Shown: positions 1-7,738, counted from the first letter of the stretch. The stretch is DNA of 12,685 nucleotides from Bacteroidales bacterium (GCA_007120675.1 SKNE01000248.1:1-12685), one strand, 5' to 3'. Numbers and translations are program-made. The notes: a model not told the origin generated them from the sequence alone.

Positions 1-1
1 A

Positions 2-199
2 CTCAGCGGCATACCAAACACCGCTGCCCTGAGGAAAGGGCGCGGGGGCCGGCTGCCCATCGGTCGCGAGCAACTGGCTGAAGTCCTGGAAAGCCATGGC
101 TGGAACCAGTCAGAGACTGCCCGTGCGCTGGGCATTAGCCGGGTGGCCCTGTGGAAAAAAATCAGGAAATTCGATCTGTCGCCCCCCTCTGACCGCTAA
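2..199 (+). CDS. C-terminal end of a Fis-type HTH regulator, probably sigma-54-dependent (partial)
   Basis: This is the last 65 codons of a plus-strand gene whose start lies left of the window; it ends in TAA at 197-199. Residues about 21-57 of the fragment look like the Fis-family helix-turn-helix (HTH_8) that closes NtrC-type activators: a first helix containing EQLAEVLESHGWN, then the turn and recognition helix SETARALGISRVALWKKIRK. The residues just before it (GRGGRLPIGRE) look like the usual flexible linker. Such proteins bind upstream enhancers and drive sigma-54 RNA polymerase through an AAA+ domain, but that domain and any receiver or PAS domain are outside the window, so this part is inference from the tail. 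The gene converges on the 860-237 gene and has no visible link to the metabolic cluster. Confidence 0.75.
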   Translation, partial: LSGIPNTAALRKGRGGRLPIGREQLAEVLESHGWNQSETARALGISRVALWKKIRKFDLSPPSDR

Positions 200-236
200 A
201 CCATCGGGGCATGGCAACACCCTCATCAGTAACGCC

Positions 237-860
237 TCATATAAGCTGCAGCTCGTAGCGCGTGCCGTCGCGGTGAACAAAGCCCAGCTTCTCCAGGTAT
301 TTCCTGTGTTTCAGACTGTGCCCGTTGGCCACCACCTTTTTGAAGCCATCGGCAACCATCTCCTCCCTCAGCCTGTGAAAGATGAACTTGCCGTTCTTGA
401 AATCACGGTATTCAAGGGTCACATAATCCAGGGCCACGTAAAGGATGTCCCCTTCTATCCTGCGGCCCAGGAACAAGCCTGCCACGGCCATGTTTCGAAG
501 GACGAAGAAACTGTGGGTGTTCAGCTCAGGCTTGTGCTGAAACCCGGGGAAGAAACGCTGGATGTCATCATGATAAAACTCCAGGAACCGTTTGAGGTAC
601 TTATTGTCATTGCGCACCTGCATGGTTTCAAACACTTCTCTCCTGGAGAAAATATCCACCAGGTAGTAGATATCCACCACGATGATGAATGAGTTCAGCA
701 TGGCTACCGGCAAGGAGCCGATCAGGAGTCCGTAACTGAGAAATACGGAGGCTCCCGCCAGGTTGATCAGCCTGAAGCGGACGATAGACCGCATGGTCAT
801 GCTGAGGGCAATGAGGATGGAGCCTATATAACCGATCAGATGCAATGGGCTAAATTCCAC
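237..860 (-). CDS. YgjV-like inner-membrane protein with C-terminal GNAT-like domain
   Basis: A 207-residue protein in two parts. Residues about 6-71 form three hydrophobic segments (about 6-22, 31-48 and 52-71) like the YgjV/IMP membrane family. Residues about 115-205 look soluble and have GNAT acetyltransferase character: a beta strand plus acetyl-CoA loop around YVALDYVTLEYRDFKNG (141-157, with R152-G157 at the usual Q/RxxGxG/A site) and a late KHRKYLEKLGF helix-turn (184-194) typical of GNAT motif B. Substrate and reaction are unknown. The start is GTG at 858-860: upstream in the same frame I see no other start codon before a TAG, and there is no Shine-Dalgarno run. It lies 93 bp after mevalonate kinase on the same strand with its own candidate promoter, so it may be a separate transcript. 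The membrane part is fairly sure; the GNAT call rests on pattern memory. Confidence 0.7.
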   Translation of the reverse strand: MEFSPLHLIGYIGSILIALSMTMRSIVRFRLINLAGASVFLSYGLLIGSLPVAMLNSFIIVVDIYYLVDIFSRREVFETMQVRNDNKYLKRFLEFYHDDIQRFFPGFQHKPELNTHSFFVLRNMAVAGLFLGRRIEGDILYVALDYVTLEYRDFKNGKFIFHRLREEMVADGFKKVVANGHSLKHRKYLEKLGFVHRDGTRYELQLI

Positions 861-923
861 GACAAATAACTTTAGGAAGACAGGGCTTGATAGCTAACGG
901 AGCGCTGTAAATGCGCTGACAGG

Positions 924-931
924 CAAAGGTA
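924..931 (-). promoter_or_regulatory. Candidate Bacteroidota -7 element for the 860-237 gene
   Basis: Read on the minus strand, this is TACCTTTG, an exact match to the TAnnTTTG element used by the Bacteroidota primary sigma factor. It sits in the 93-bp gap after mevalonate kinase and would start RNA about 57 nt upstream of the GTG start. The -33 TTTG/TTG element is not convincing; the nearest candidate is a CTG about 23 nt upstream. A match to six fixed bases can arise by chance, so confidence is limited. Confidence 0.35.
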
Positions 932-953
932 AGCTTTTATCCGCACATGGCAT

Positions 954-1913
954 TCAGCCCATCAGGGGAATGCTCTCCACGTGGTGCTTTTGTAACTGCG
1001 TGTCTGCCTCCTGCCGGTCGAGCGTGTAGCCCAGCAGGAAGCCACCACCCCCGGCACCACAAAGCTTAAGAATATAATGACCCGACTCCAGCCCCTCTAT
1101 CCAGACCTCCAGGAAATTTCGGGGGATCATCTCACGGAAGAGTTCAAGCTGCAGGTGGGACAGGCAGCCCAGATGGAGTGGGAGTCCGGAATCTGCACCC
1201 AGGCAGGCCCTGATACAGTCGTCGTTGGTGGGGATATACTCCGTGCTGAAGCGCCTTCTGAACAACGGATCGGTCATCTTATTCCTGAACACGGCTACTT
1301 GCTCCTGGGTCTTCCTGGGAATATGGGTGTTGACCAAAAAGAACCCTGCCTGGCCAGGCTGGCTGGTACAGGGTATTTCAACCATTGAAAGCCTCTCCCT
1401 GGCCTTATGTAAGATGGGCCTGCCCAGCCAGATACTCAGGGGGTCAATGCCGGAGCTGCTCCCGTGGAAGAAGCCTTCCATTTTGCCAAAGAACCTTTTC
1501 ATTGTCAGCAGCTTGACAGGGCCCGGGACTTCCCCTGCCGGCTCGCGGGCATACCGGTCAAAAATGGCAGCCACCAGCGCTCCCGAGCTGCCCAGTCCGT
1601 ACCCCGAGGGGATCGTGGAAAACAGGAAGAGACCATCCTCCAGGTCTTGTTCCATACGCTCCAGGTGCAACAGCTCACCAAAAATTTTCTTGTGCTTGCC
1701 GGATTGAAGGTAGGATAAATACTTGTTGATTAGCTTGTTGGAGTTTACCGACGTGGCCTGGAGCCTGGACCCCATGGAACGGCCGGGGAAACATAGCGTG
1801 GCCTGGTATCCATCATAAGGCAGGGTGAGTGCCCGGGAACCGGACAACAAACTGTATTCTCCAAAAAGAAGGATTTTGGAAAAAAACTGCTTACCTGCCA
1901 CTATAAACTGCAT
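954..1913 (-). CDS. mvaK1: Mevalonate kinase (GHMP kinase)
   Basis: Phosphorylates mevalonate to mevalonate 5-phosphate with ATP in the cytosol. The 319-residue protein has all three GHMP kinase motifs: N-terminal SKILLFGEYSLLSG (12-25), the phosphate loop IPSGYGLGSSGAL (101-113), and the C-terminal glycine-rich LKLCGAGGGG (282-291). HGSSSGIDP (150-158) carries D157, the expected catalytic-base position in mevalonate kinases, which is the main reason to assign this paralogue, rather than the 4007-3042 kinase, to the first phosphorylation. The length is usual for bacterial mevalonate kinases. The ATG at 1911-1913 is the only good start I see in frame; it has no Shine-Dalgarno run. The gene is last in the mevalonate block, 43 bp after mvaD, and is probably co-transcribed with it. 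Feedback inhibition by prenyl diphosphates is known in the family but cannot be read here. Confidence 0.9.
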   Translation of the reverse strand: MQFIVAGKQFFSKILLFGEYSLLSGSRALTLPYDGYQATLCFPGRSMGSRLQATSVNSNKLINKYLSYLQSGKHKKIFGELLHLERMEQDLEDGLFLFSTIPSGYGLGSSGALVAAIFDRYAREPAGEVPGPVKLLTMKRFFGKMEGFFHGSSSGIDPLSIWLGRPILHKARERLSMVEIPCTSQPGQAGFFLVNTHIPRKTQEQVAVFRNKMTDPLFRRRFSTEYIPTNDDCIRACLGADSGLPLHLGCLSHLQLELFREMIPRNFLEVWIEGLESGHYILKLCGAGGGGFLLGYTLDRQEADTQLQKHHVESIPLMG

Positions 1914-1956
1914 CTCATCACTGATTTTGGCCGGGTGCCTGAACAGGCCATAATGA

Positions 1957-3045
1957 TCAGCCCAGTGCTACGGGCCCTTCTCCCATCCTGTCGTCTATCC
2001 ATCTGCCATCCTCGCAAAGGCTGCTGAGCTCTTCAACGATGAAGCCCCTCACCGCCTCCTTGTGGCTTGCCGGGTAGATCAGGTGGATGTTCGGGCCGGC
2101 ATCCAGGGTGAGGTAGGCTGGAGTGTGGGTGCGCTGGCGGAAGGAGCGAATCCTGTCAATCATCAGGATGGTGTTGGGGTGCATGAGGATATAACCCGGC
2201 GTGGAAGACATCATCAGGCTGTGCAGGCTCAGTGCCTCGTTCTCCATCACCTCCCCGAACAGGTCCATATGTCCGCTGCGCAACGCCCCCAGGATCCTTT
2301 CCATATTATGGCCTGCCTGTTCCACGCGCTGCTTCCTGAACGGGTGGGTATGCATCAGGGCGTGGCCTTCTGAGCTGGACACTTTTTTTGTCCTGCTGTC
2401 AACAATCAACACGGCGTCATTCAGCTGCCTGAAATCCTCGTGCACTGCACCCTCGTCCAGGCGGCATCCGTGATCGTCGGAGCTGCCAGCCACCCACTTT
2501 GTGTGGCCCCAGATCACCATGCCTCCCCATAATGAGCGGCAGGCACTGCCACTGCCCAGCCGGGCCATGAAAGAGGCTTTCCTTAGAAACTCACTGCCTG
2601 ACTCCTCCTTGCCCGTCATTCGCGCCTCAATGCTTCCCACGCACAACGCGAGGGCACTGAAGGCGGCTGCCGAGGAGGCGATGCCTGCCGAGTGCGGGAA
2701 GCTGCTGTGGCTGTGAATGCTCAGCCGGGCGTGCCGGAGGAAAGGGAAGAAGGTGCTGAGTCCCGAGAGATACCTTTCTATCCGCCCGGCAAAGGCTTCA
2801 TTGTCCTGTCCGTTGAGGCTGAACCCCCTTAGATGGAAATCAATGTCCGCCCCGATCTCATAGTCCATCCTGATGCGGACCACACTCTCCTTAAGGACAA
2901 AGCTGAGGGAAGGGTTCATGGGCCATTGCACGGGACGTTTGCCCCAGTACTTGACCAGGGCAATATTGGCCGGGCTCTGCCATTCTACCGATCCGGAAGT
3001 GTTTGGTATGCCCGTTAGCATTGATGTATGGCTTGTTTTGGTCAT
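1957..3045 (-). CDS. mvaD: Diphosphomevalonate decarboxylase
   Basis: ATP-dependent decarboxylation of mevalonate 5-diphosphate to isopentenyl diphosphate. The 362-residue protein shows the family signatures in order: SPANIALVKYWGK (24-36, with K32 at the conserved active-site lysine), FPHSAGIASSAAAF (116-129, phosphate loop), RLGSGSACRSLWGG (162-175, with the conserved R170), KVSSSEGH (221-228), and LTLDAGPNIHLIYP (312-325, with the catalytic aspartate D315). The conserved Asp/Arg/Lys set argues for a working decarboxylase. A phosphomevalonate decarboxylase is the alternative, but a second kinase next door makes the classical route more likely. The ATG at 3043-3045 overlaps the upstream kinase stop by 4 nt (ATGA), which suggests translational coupling and supports this start over an internal ATG at codon 9. 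The first 20 residues are a poorly conserved extension. Confidence 0.93.
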   Translation of the reverse strand: MTKTSHTSMLTGIPNTSGSVEWQSPANIALVKYWGKRPVQWPMNPSLSFVLKESVVRIRMDYEIGADIDFHLRGFSLNGQDNEAFAGRIERYLSGLSTFFPFLRHARLSIHSHSSFPHSAGIASSAAAFSALALCVGSIEARMTGKEESGSEFLRKASFMARLGSGSACRSLWGGMVIWGHTKWVAGSSDDHGCRLDEGAVHEDFRQLNDAVLIVDSRTKKVSSSEGHALMHTHPFRKQRVEQAGHNMERILGALRSGHMDLFGEVMENEALSLHSLMMSSTPGYILMHPNTILMIDRIRSFRQRTHTPAYLTLDAGPNIHLIYPASHKEAVRGFIVEELSSLCEDGRWIDDRMGEGPVALG

Positions 3046-4007
3046 GACGATTGGATCATGTCATTGAATGGGATGATGGGATCATGTCGCCGCTGGCGGA
3101 AATAGGCGATGGTCTCCTCCTGCGGCCTGTCCGATGCAGCCAGCAGGAAGTCGCCTCCCCACGCGCCAAGGGACTTGATAGCACCGGGAAAATCATCGAA
3201 GCGATCTGGCTGGACCGGATTTTTCTTCAATACCCCGGCCGTGATGGCCTCATGGTGGTGCATCGCCTGCATGAACTCCTGCAAGGAGCCGGTAACACAC
3301 ATCCTTTCGCTGATGGATGAGATCATCCTGCGCTGCTCCCTGTTCACTGAGCGGGGATCAAACCCCATCAGGCTTTCGGCACTGCTCTGCTTATTGCCAC
3401 TGTATACAAAAACCAGCTTGTCGCTGAAGGGTGGGTTGAACATCACCGGTTGAAAGTCCGGCAGGCGATGGCGCCCCTTATAGGTGAACAGTATGGGCTG
3501 GTGACTGCGCGCACAGGCAATGTCGTAGGCTGAGCCGCCGGATGTTTTGAAGAAGAGCTCGAAGGGACTGATGTCAGCCCACCAGGCGATGTTGGAGATC
3601 AGGGATGAGCTGCTTCCCAGTCCCCAGCTCAGGTCAAAGTCCAGCTCGCTGACAACCCGCCACCCCCCGCCACCGGAAAGAAAATCCCCGGAGCAGCTTT
3701 GGGCGGCCTGAAGGACGGAGCGGATAAAACGGGCCGATGCCATCTGCCGGTCGCTCACCTTGTTTCCCGGCAGCTCGCCGGAACCTGGCTTGTGATCGAT
3801 GCGCCATTCAGGACCGGTAAACACCACATGCAGCCACTGGGCACCGCGAACCCTGCTGATCCACTCCAACTGTAGTCCACCACCGTGTGCGGTGCGTTGC
3901 ACGTGCATTGACTGTCCGAAGCAGACAGGCATGGCCAGGCAGCGGGCCCCTGCCAGCACCAGGTACTCTCCTGTGATCATCAGTTTGCCGTGGGAACGGA
4001 ACAGCAT
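3042..4007 (-). CDS. GYDIA-type GHMP kinase, probable phosphomevalonate kinase
   Basis: A 321-residue GHMP kinase of the kind found beside mevalonate genes in Bacteroidota. N-terminal HGKLMITGEYLVLAGA (6-21) is the first GHMP motif, WGLGSSSSLISN (128-139) is the phosphate loop, and GGSAYDIACA (157-166) matches the YDIA motif that gives the family its name and occupies the place of the catalytic SGxD in phosphomevalonate kinases. KSLGAWGGDFLLA (279-291) is the C-terminal glycine-rich motif. The other pathway steps between HMG-CoA and IPP are assigned to neighbours, so by elimination this should convert mevalonate 5-phosphate to the 5-diphosphate. That role is inference from context and motif; the general family call is firm. 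It lies 32 bp after HMG-CoA reductase and overlaps mvaD by 4 nt. The ATG at 4005-4007 lacks a Shine-Dalgarno run. Confidence 0.8.
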   Translation of the reverse strand: MLFRSHGKLMITGEYLVLAGARCLAMPVCFGQSMHVQRTAHGGGLQLEWISRVRGAQWLHVVFTGPEWRIDHKPGSGELPGNKVSDRQMASARFIRSVLQAAQSCSGDFLSGGGGWRVVSELDFDLSWGLGSSSSLISNIAWWADISPFELFFKTSGGSAYDIACARSHQPILFTYKGRHRLPDFQPVMFNPPFSDKLVFVYSGNKQSSAESLMGFDPRSVNREQRRMISSISERMCVTGSLQEFMQAMHHHEAITAGVLKKNPVQPDRFDDFPGAIKSLGAWGGDFLLAASDRPQEETIAYFRQRRHDPIIPFNDMIQSS

Positions 4008-4039
4008 TGTGGCTTTGTATTTATCTGCCGGTCAGCAAA

Positions 4040-5371
4040 TCATTCTGTTTTCCTCAATTGCTCCAGGTAGCTGGTCACTGCCTGCTGTGATACTTTTTTG
4101 TCCGCAAAGTGCTGCCGGACTTTCTGCGACTCTTCGGCCGTGGCCCCGAGCCGCATCGTGATGTTTGACAGGTGCATGCGCATGTGACCCGCCTGTATGC
4201 CGGTGCTTGTCAGCGAGTGGATGGCGGCAAAGTTATTGGCCAGGCCCGCAGCTGCCGCGATCATCATGAGCTCGTCCGCCCCTGGTTGTCCAAGCATTTC
4301 CAGGCTCTTTTCAGCCAGGGGGTGCAAGCTGGTCAGTCCCCCCACCGTACCCAGGGCCATGGGCATCTTCAGCGAAAAGCGGAACTGCTTATGGTCAGCG
4401 TCCGCCACGCTCAGGGAGCGGTACTGTCCGCTGCGGCTGGCCCAGGCGTGTGCCCCCGCTTCGATCGCACGAAAGTCGTTGCCGGTGGCCAGGATCACCG
4501 CATCCACCCCGTTCATGATGCCCTTGTTGTGTGTGGTGGCACGGTAAACATCCTCTTGTGCTATCTTAACGGCCGTGATAAAGCGGCTGACAAACTTGCC
4601 TGCTGTCAGTCCCCTGGCCGCCCCCACCAGCTGGTCGAGGGGACAGGATAGGCTCACCTCCACCAGGCACTGGTCCGTATAATTGGAAAGAATCGCCATC
4701 AGGGGCTCGTAGTGTCCGCTGCTGAGCAGGCTGTCCTGTGAGAGGTAGCTGTGCAGGGCTTCTGCAGACTCTTCCAGGCAGGAGTTGATGAAATTGGCTC
4801 CCATGGCATCACGGGTATCAAAGTCCATGTGCAGCTGGAAATAGTTGTCCAGGATATGGCCCTGGTCCTTCAGCTGCATGCCCCGGAGTCCCCCACCACG
4901 CTTTTCCATGTTCTCTGTCAGCGGGCGCAGGCACTTCCTGATGTGTTCTTCCACCAAAGGGAAGGCTGCCTGCAGCTGCTCTTTGTTTCCAGTATAGAGG
5001 AAGTGCAGTTGTCCGTTTTTTGTGCGGCTGTGCACCTTTGCCCTGAACCCGCCCCTGTCAGCCCAGAAACGGGCGGCAGAAGCGGCGGCAGCCACCACCG
5101 AGCTTTCTTCGGTGACCATGGGAACCATGTAAAGCTTGCCGTTGATCAGAAAGTTGGGCGCTACGTTGTAAGGCAGGGGATAATTGGAAATGGTGTTCTC
5201 ACTGATGCCCGAGAGCAGCTCCTGGATGGCTGCCGATGGGTGCTCAAAGGAGGCAAAGAGTTCTTCTGCCCTGGCCTCGTCTGCACATTCACGGGCCGCC
5301 AGGCGACGCTTGTCGCGGACCGGTAAACGGGAAAAACCCTTGAGGATGCTTTTTTCCTTCATGGTGGTCAT
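4040..5371 (-). CDS. mvaA: Class II HMG-CoA reductase
   Basis: Reduces HMG-CoA to mevalonate and so links the upstream leucine genes to the isoprenoid genes. The 443-residue soluble protein has no membrane segment, and its motifs are of the bacterial class II type (Pseudomonas mevalonii type, 428 residues): ENTISNYPLPYNVAPN (58-73), TEESSVVAAAAS (87-98, with the catalytic glutamate at 88 or 89), TRDAMGANFIN (186-196), THNKGIMNG (280-288, with K283), ATGND (295-299, with D299), GTVGGLTSLHPLA (341-353), and STGIQAGHM (389-397, with H396). All four catalytic positions (Glu, Lys, Asp, His) are present. An in-frame TAA two codons before the ATG at 5369-5371 fixes the start at codon 1 or the ATG at codon 4. 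NADH versus NADPH use cannot be decided, and the enzyme could in principle run in either direction. Confidence 0.95.
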   Translation of the reverse strand: MTTMKEKSILKGFSRLPVRDKRRLAARECADEARAEELFASFEHPSAAIQELLSGISENTISNYPLPYNVAPNFLINGKLYMVPMVTEESSVVAAAASAARFWADRGGFRAKVHSRTKNGQLHFLYTGNKEQLQAAFPLVEEHIRKCLRPLTENMEKRGGGLRGMQLKDQGHILDNYFQLHMDFDTRDAMGANFINSCLEESAEALHSYLSQDSLLSSGHYEPLMAILSNYTDQCLVEVSLSCPLDQLVGAARGLTAGKFVSRFITAVKIAQEDVYRATTHNKGIMNGVDAVILATGNDFRAIEAGAHAWASRSGQYRSLSVADADHKQFRFSLKMPMALGTVGGLTSLHPLAEKSLEMLGQPGADELMMIAAAAGLANNFAAIHSLTSTGIQAGHMRMHLSNITMRLGATAEESQKVRQHFADKKVSQQAVTSYLEQLRKTE

Positions 5372-5433
5372 TGCTTAAAGCCCCGTGTGTGTACTCAGGG
5401 CCTGTGCGCTGCATAGCCGTGGTCCGGCAACCC

Positions 5434-6432
5434 TTATGTCCTTACCCGCAGGAAGGCGTAGGCCATCTGGAGGCCCTTGATCTGCTCAGCAACAAATTGG
5501 CGCAGCTGATCATAGTCTTCCCGGGCATGCTTAAGGAATGCGCTTGCCTGGCCGTAGATGGCCGGCAGCTTACTTCGCCGGATGAGATAGTAGCCGTCCA
5601 GGAAACTCCTGATACCCCCTGAAACGATCAGTTGCCGGCACCTGAGACCGTCCCCTTCTTCTTCCACAATATGGTTGATCATATCCACCATCTGGGCGGC
5701 ATCGTGACCAACATAGGATAGTGGCTCGAAGAGTTCAACGGATTGGTCCTTGTTCCTGAGTAACTCGACCCTGGCAAAATTGGTGCCCCCAAAAGCACCG
5801 AATTCGATGGCTGCCAGGGGCAGCCTGAGCAGTGCGCGCAGGCTCTCCACACCCATCCCCTGGCCCACCTCTTTGGCAATGACCGGGAAGCTCACCTGGT
5901 CAAGCAGTTCTTCCATGGAGGCCATGGCGGGCCTTTGAAGGCGGTCACCCTCAGGCTGAAACCACTCCTGCAGGGGGTTCACGTGAATGATCAACCCGTC
6001 GGCACGCAGCTTGTGCACCAGCTCCGTAAGCCGGACCGTCTTCTTTTCCAAAAGGATGTTCTCCAGCTGGTTGATGCCCAGGTTGGCATAAAGGGGCAGG
6101 TCGTCCCCTATGATGTCCCGCATATTGAAATCCTCAAAATAGGTGTCGTCCTCGAGGATGATGCGACAGGAGCCCAGTCCCATCCCCATGCCAAACTCCC
6201 TGCACGCCCTGGCAAGGTTCCTGTTGATGGTACCGGCCAGCCTGGTGCCGCCGGTCATGCTGGACACCCACATGGGCAGCCTGATCTTTTTTCCAAGAAA
6301 GTCCGTTTCGGGGATGGCATCCAGGGGGTGCGGGCTGAGCATGGGCTCGTACATAAAGCGCCTGTCCATATCGGCCACCAGCGTCTGGGATGCAAAAGCG
6401 AGCTCGATATGGTCTTTTTTCCTGTCTTCCAT
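5434..6432 (-). CDS. fni: Type II isopentenyl-diphosphate delta-isomerase (FMN-dependent)
   Basis: Interconverts IPP and DMAPP with FMN and Mg2+, the last step before prenyl transfer. The 332-residue TIM-barrel protein starts with the family opening RKKDHIELAF (4-13) and has VSSMTGGT (56-63), IHVNPLQEWFQPEGDR (149-164, with H150, N152, Q155 and E156 of the substrate and metal site), VIAKEVGQGM (184-193, with K187), GAFGGTNFA (212-220) and SGGIRSFLDG (271-280) for FMN phosphate binding. GGTNFA replaces the GGTSW/F of many homologues; I recall this as a variant in Bacteroidota. It starts 18 bp after the acyl-CoA dehydrogenase stop and ends 62 bp before HMG-CoA reductase, so the terminal pathway enzyme sits between the leucine and mevalonate genes. 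It is not related to the type I Nudix isomerase. Confidence 0.93.
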   Translation of the reverse strand: MEDRKKDHIELAFASQTLVADMDRRFMYEPMLSPHPLDAIPETDFLGKKIRLPMWVSSMTGGTRLAGTINRNLARACREFGMGMGLGSCRIILEDDTYFEDFNMRDIIGDDLPLYANLGINQLENILLEKKTVRLTELVHKLRADGLIIHVNPLQEWFQPEGDRLQRPAMASMEELLDQVSFPVIAKEVGQGMGVESLRALLRLPLAAIEFGAFGGTNFARVELLRNKDQSVELFEPLSYVGHDAAQMVDMINHIVEEEGDGLRCRQLIVSGGIRSFLDGYYLIRRSKLPAIYGQASAFLKHAREDYDQLRQFVAEQIKGLQMAYAFLRVRT

Positions 6433-6450
6433 AAAGCCGTCGCTGATCTG

Positions 6451-7602
6451 TTAAAGTCCCATATAGCGTGAGATGACCAGCCGGAGGATCTCCGATGTGC
6501 CTTCGCCGATTTGCAGCAGTCGCTGGTCACGATAAAAGCGTTCGATGGGATGCGGTTTGAACAGCCCCTTGGCACCGTGTACCTGCACGGCCTCATCTGC
6601 CACTTCGCGGGCAATTTCCGAGGTATAGAGTTTACTTATGGCTGCTTCGCGGGCAAACTGCAGGTTGTTGTCTTTGCGCCAGCATGCGTTGTAGAGGGTG
6701 TTGCGCGCAAGCTCTATCTTCATGTCCATGTCAGCCAGCTTGAAGCCGACGGCCTGGAATTTGCTGATGGGCTTGCCAAACTGCACCCTGCTTTTGGCGT
6801 GTTCCACGGAGGCCTCCATGGCGCCCCTTGCCAGTCCGAGTCCCACGGCAGCAATGGACAACCTGCCGGCATCCAGTGTGTTCAGCATGATGCGCCCTCC
6901 CTGGCCTTCCTCACCCAGCAGGTTGCCGGCCGGGACCCTGCAGTCTTTAAAATAGAGCTTGCCTGTGTCGCTGGCACGCCACATCATCTTGTTTTTGCTG
7001 GGCTCACTGGTAAAGCCTGGTGTTCCACGCTCCACCAGGATAGCCGACAGCCTTTTACGTCCCTTCTTTTCGCCGGTGACGGCTTGCAGGGTGACGCCAC
7101 CTGCAATGCTGGAAGATGAGTTGGTGATGTGTGTCTTGGCCCCGTTGATCACCCAGTGGTCCCCTTCCAGGACTGCCGTTGTCTCAGAGCCCATGGCATC
7201 GGAACCGGCATTTTCTTCGGTGAGGCCAAAGGCCCAGGTGCGCTTACCGGTGCACAAGGGGGGAACGTAGGTCCTTTTTTGCTCCTCCGTCCCGTATTTG
7301 AGGATGGGTGCAATGGCCAGGGAATTGACCGCCGCCACCGTGGCAGCCTGCGAGCTGTCAATGCGCGCGATCTCCTCAACGATGATGATGTAGGAGAGGG
7401 TATCCAACTCCTGGCCCCCAAGATCCTTTGGCGCCTGGATACCAAAAAAACCAGCCTCACCCATTTTTGCGGTCAGCTCCACCGAGAAAATTTCCTGCTC
7501 GTCCAGTTCTGCCGCCAATGGCTTGATCTCACGTTCGGCAAACTCACGAACCCGTTGGCGAAGGGCTTCGTGCTTGTCTGTTAAAAAAGGGTTACCTGAC
7601 AT
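6451..7602 (-). CDS. Acyl-CoA dehydrogenase of the short-chain type; isovaleryl-CoA dehydrogenase role possible from context
   Basis: A 383-residue FAD-dependent acyl-CoA dehydrogenase passing electrons to ETF. The middle-domain FAD signature WAFGLTEENAGSDA (123-136), the RVQFGKPISKFQ run (272-283) and the C-terminal QVHGAKG (340-346) with RDQRLLQIGEGTSEI (358-372) are clear, and the length is normal. Its position between methylcrotonyl-CoA carboxylase and the isoprenoid genes suggests oxidation of isovaleryl-CoA to 3-methylcrotonyl-CoA. The active site does not fit neatly: classical isovaleryl-CoA dehydrogenases use a glutamate in the LxxERLVLA helix and have GAGTSE near the C-terminus, while here the helix reads LDAGRLSIA (243-251, G246 at that place) and the loop is GEGTSE with E367, as in short- and medium-chain enzymes. 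So the family is certain, but the substrate is open: isovaleryl-CoA, another short branched acyl-CoA, or butyryl-CoA. Confidence 0.9.
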   Translation of the reverse strand: MSGNPFLTDKHEALRQRVREFAEREIKPLAAELDEQEIFSVELTAKMGEAGFFGIQAPKDLGGQELDTLSYIIIVEEIARIDSSQAATVAAVNSLAIAPILKYGTEEQKRTYVPPLCTGKRTWAFGLTEENAGSDAMGSETTAVLEGDHWVINGAKTHITNSSSSIAGGVTLQAVTGEKKGRKRLSAILVERGTPGFTSEPSKNKMMWRASDTGKLYFKDCRVPAGNLLGEEGQGGRIMLNTLDAGRLSIAAVGLGLARGAMEASVEHAKSRVQFGKPISKFQAVGFKLADMDMKIELARNTLYNACWRKDNNLQFAREAAISKLYTSEIAREVADEAVQVHGAKGLFKPHPIERFYRDQRLLQIGEGTSEILRLVISRYMGL

Positions 7603-7651
7603 TAAGATGGTAGATATGGTCGTGAACTAAAACAATCGTATGCTATGCTAA

Positions 7652-7680
7652 CAAAGATGACCCCAAGAGGTTTTGTAAAA
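7652..7680 (-). promoter_or_regulatory. Possible promoter for the dehydrogenase-isoprenoid genes
   Basis: On the minus strand CATCTTTG (7659-7652) differs at one fixed base from the Bacteroidota TAnnTTTG element. TTTTAC (7680-7675) lies about 15 nt upstream of it and could be a poor -33 region. The surrounding 157-bp gap, the largest in the cluster, is A+T-rich next to the acyl-CoA dehydrogenase. RNA would begin about 43 nt before its ATG. Neither box is a full match. Confidence 0.25.
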
Positions 7681-7738
7681 GTATAAAAATTTCTTTATCG
7701 GTCAGGCATTTTCATCCCTCCATGCTTGTTTTATCCAA

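Noticed and set aside
200..236. Gap between the converging genes, checked for a shared terminator
   Set aside because: The 37 bp contain no stem longer than about 3-4 bp and no T-tract.
901..917. Hairpin AGCGC-7 nt-GCGCT between mevalonate kinase and the YgjV-like gene, considered as a terminator
   Set aside because: The stem is only 5 bp and there is no T-tract on either side, so it does not meet the usual terminator pattern.
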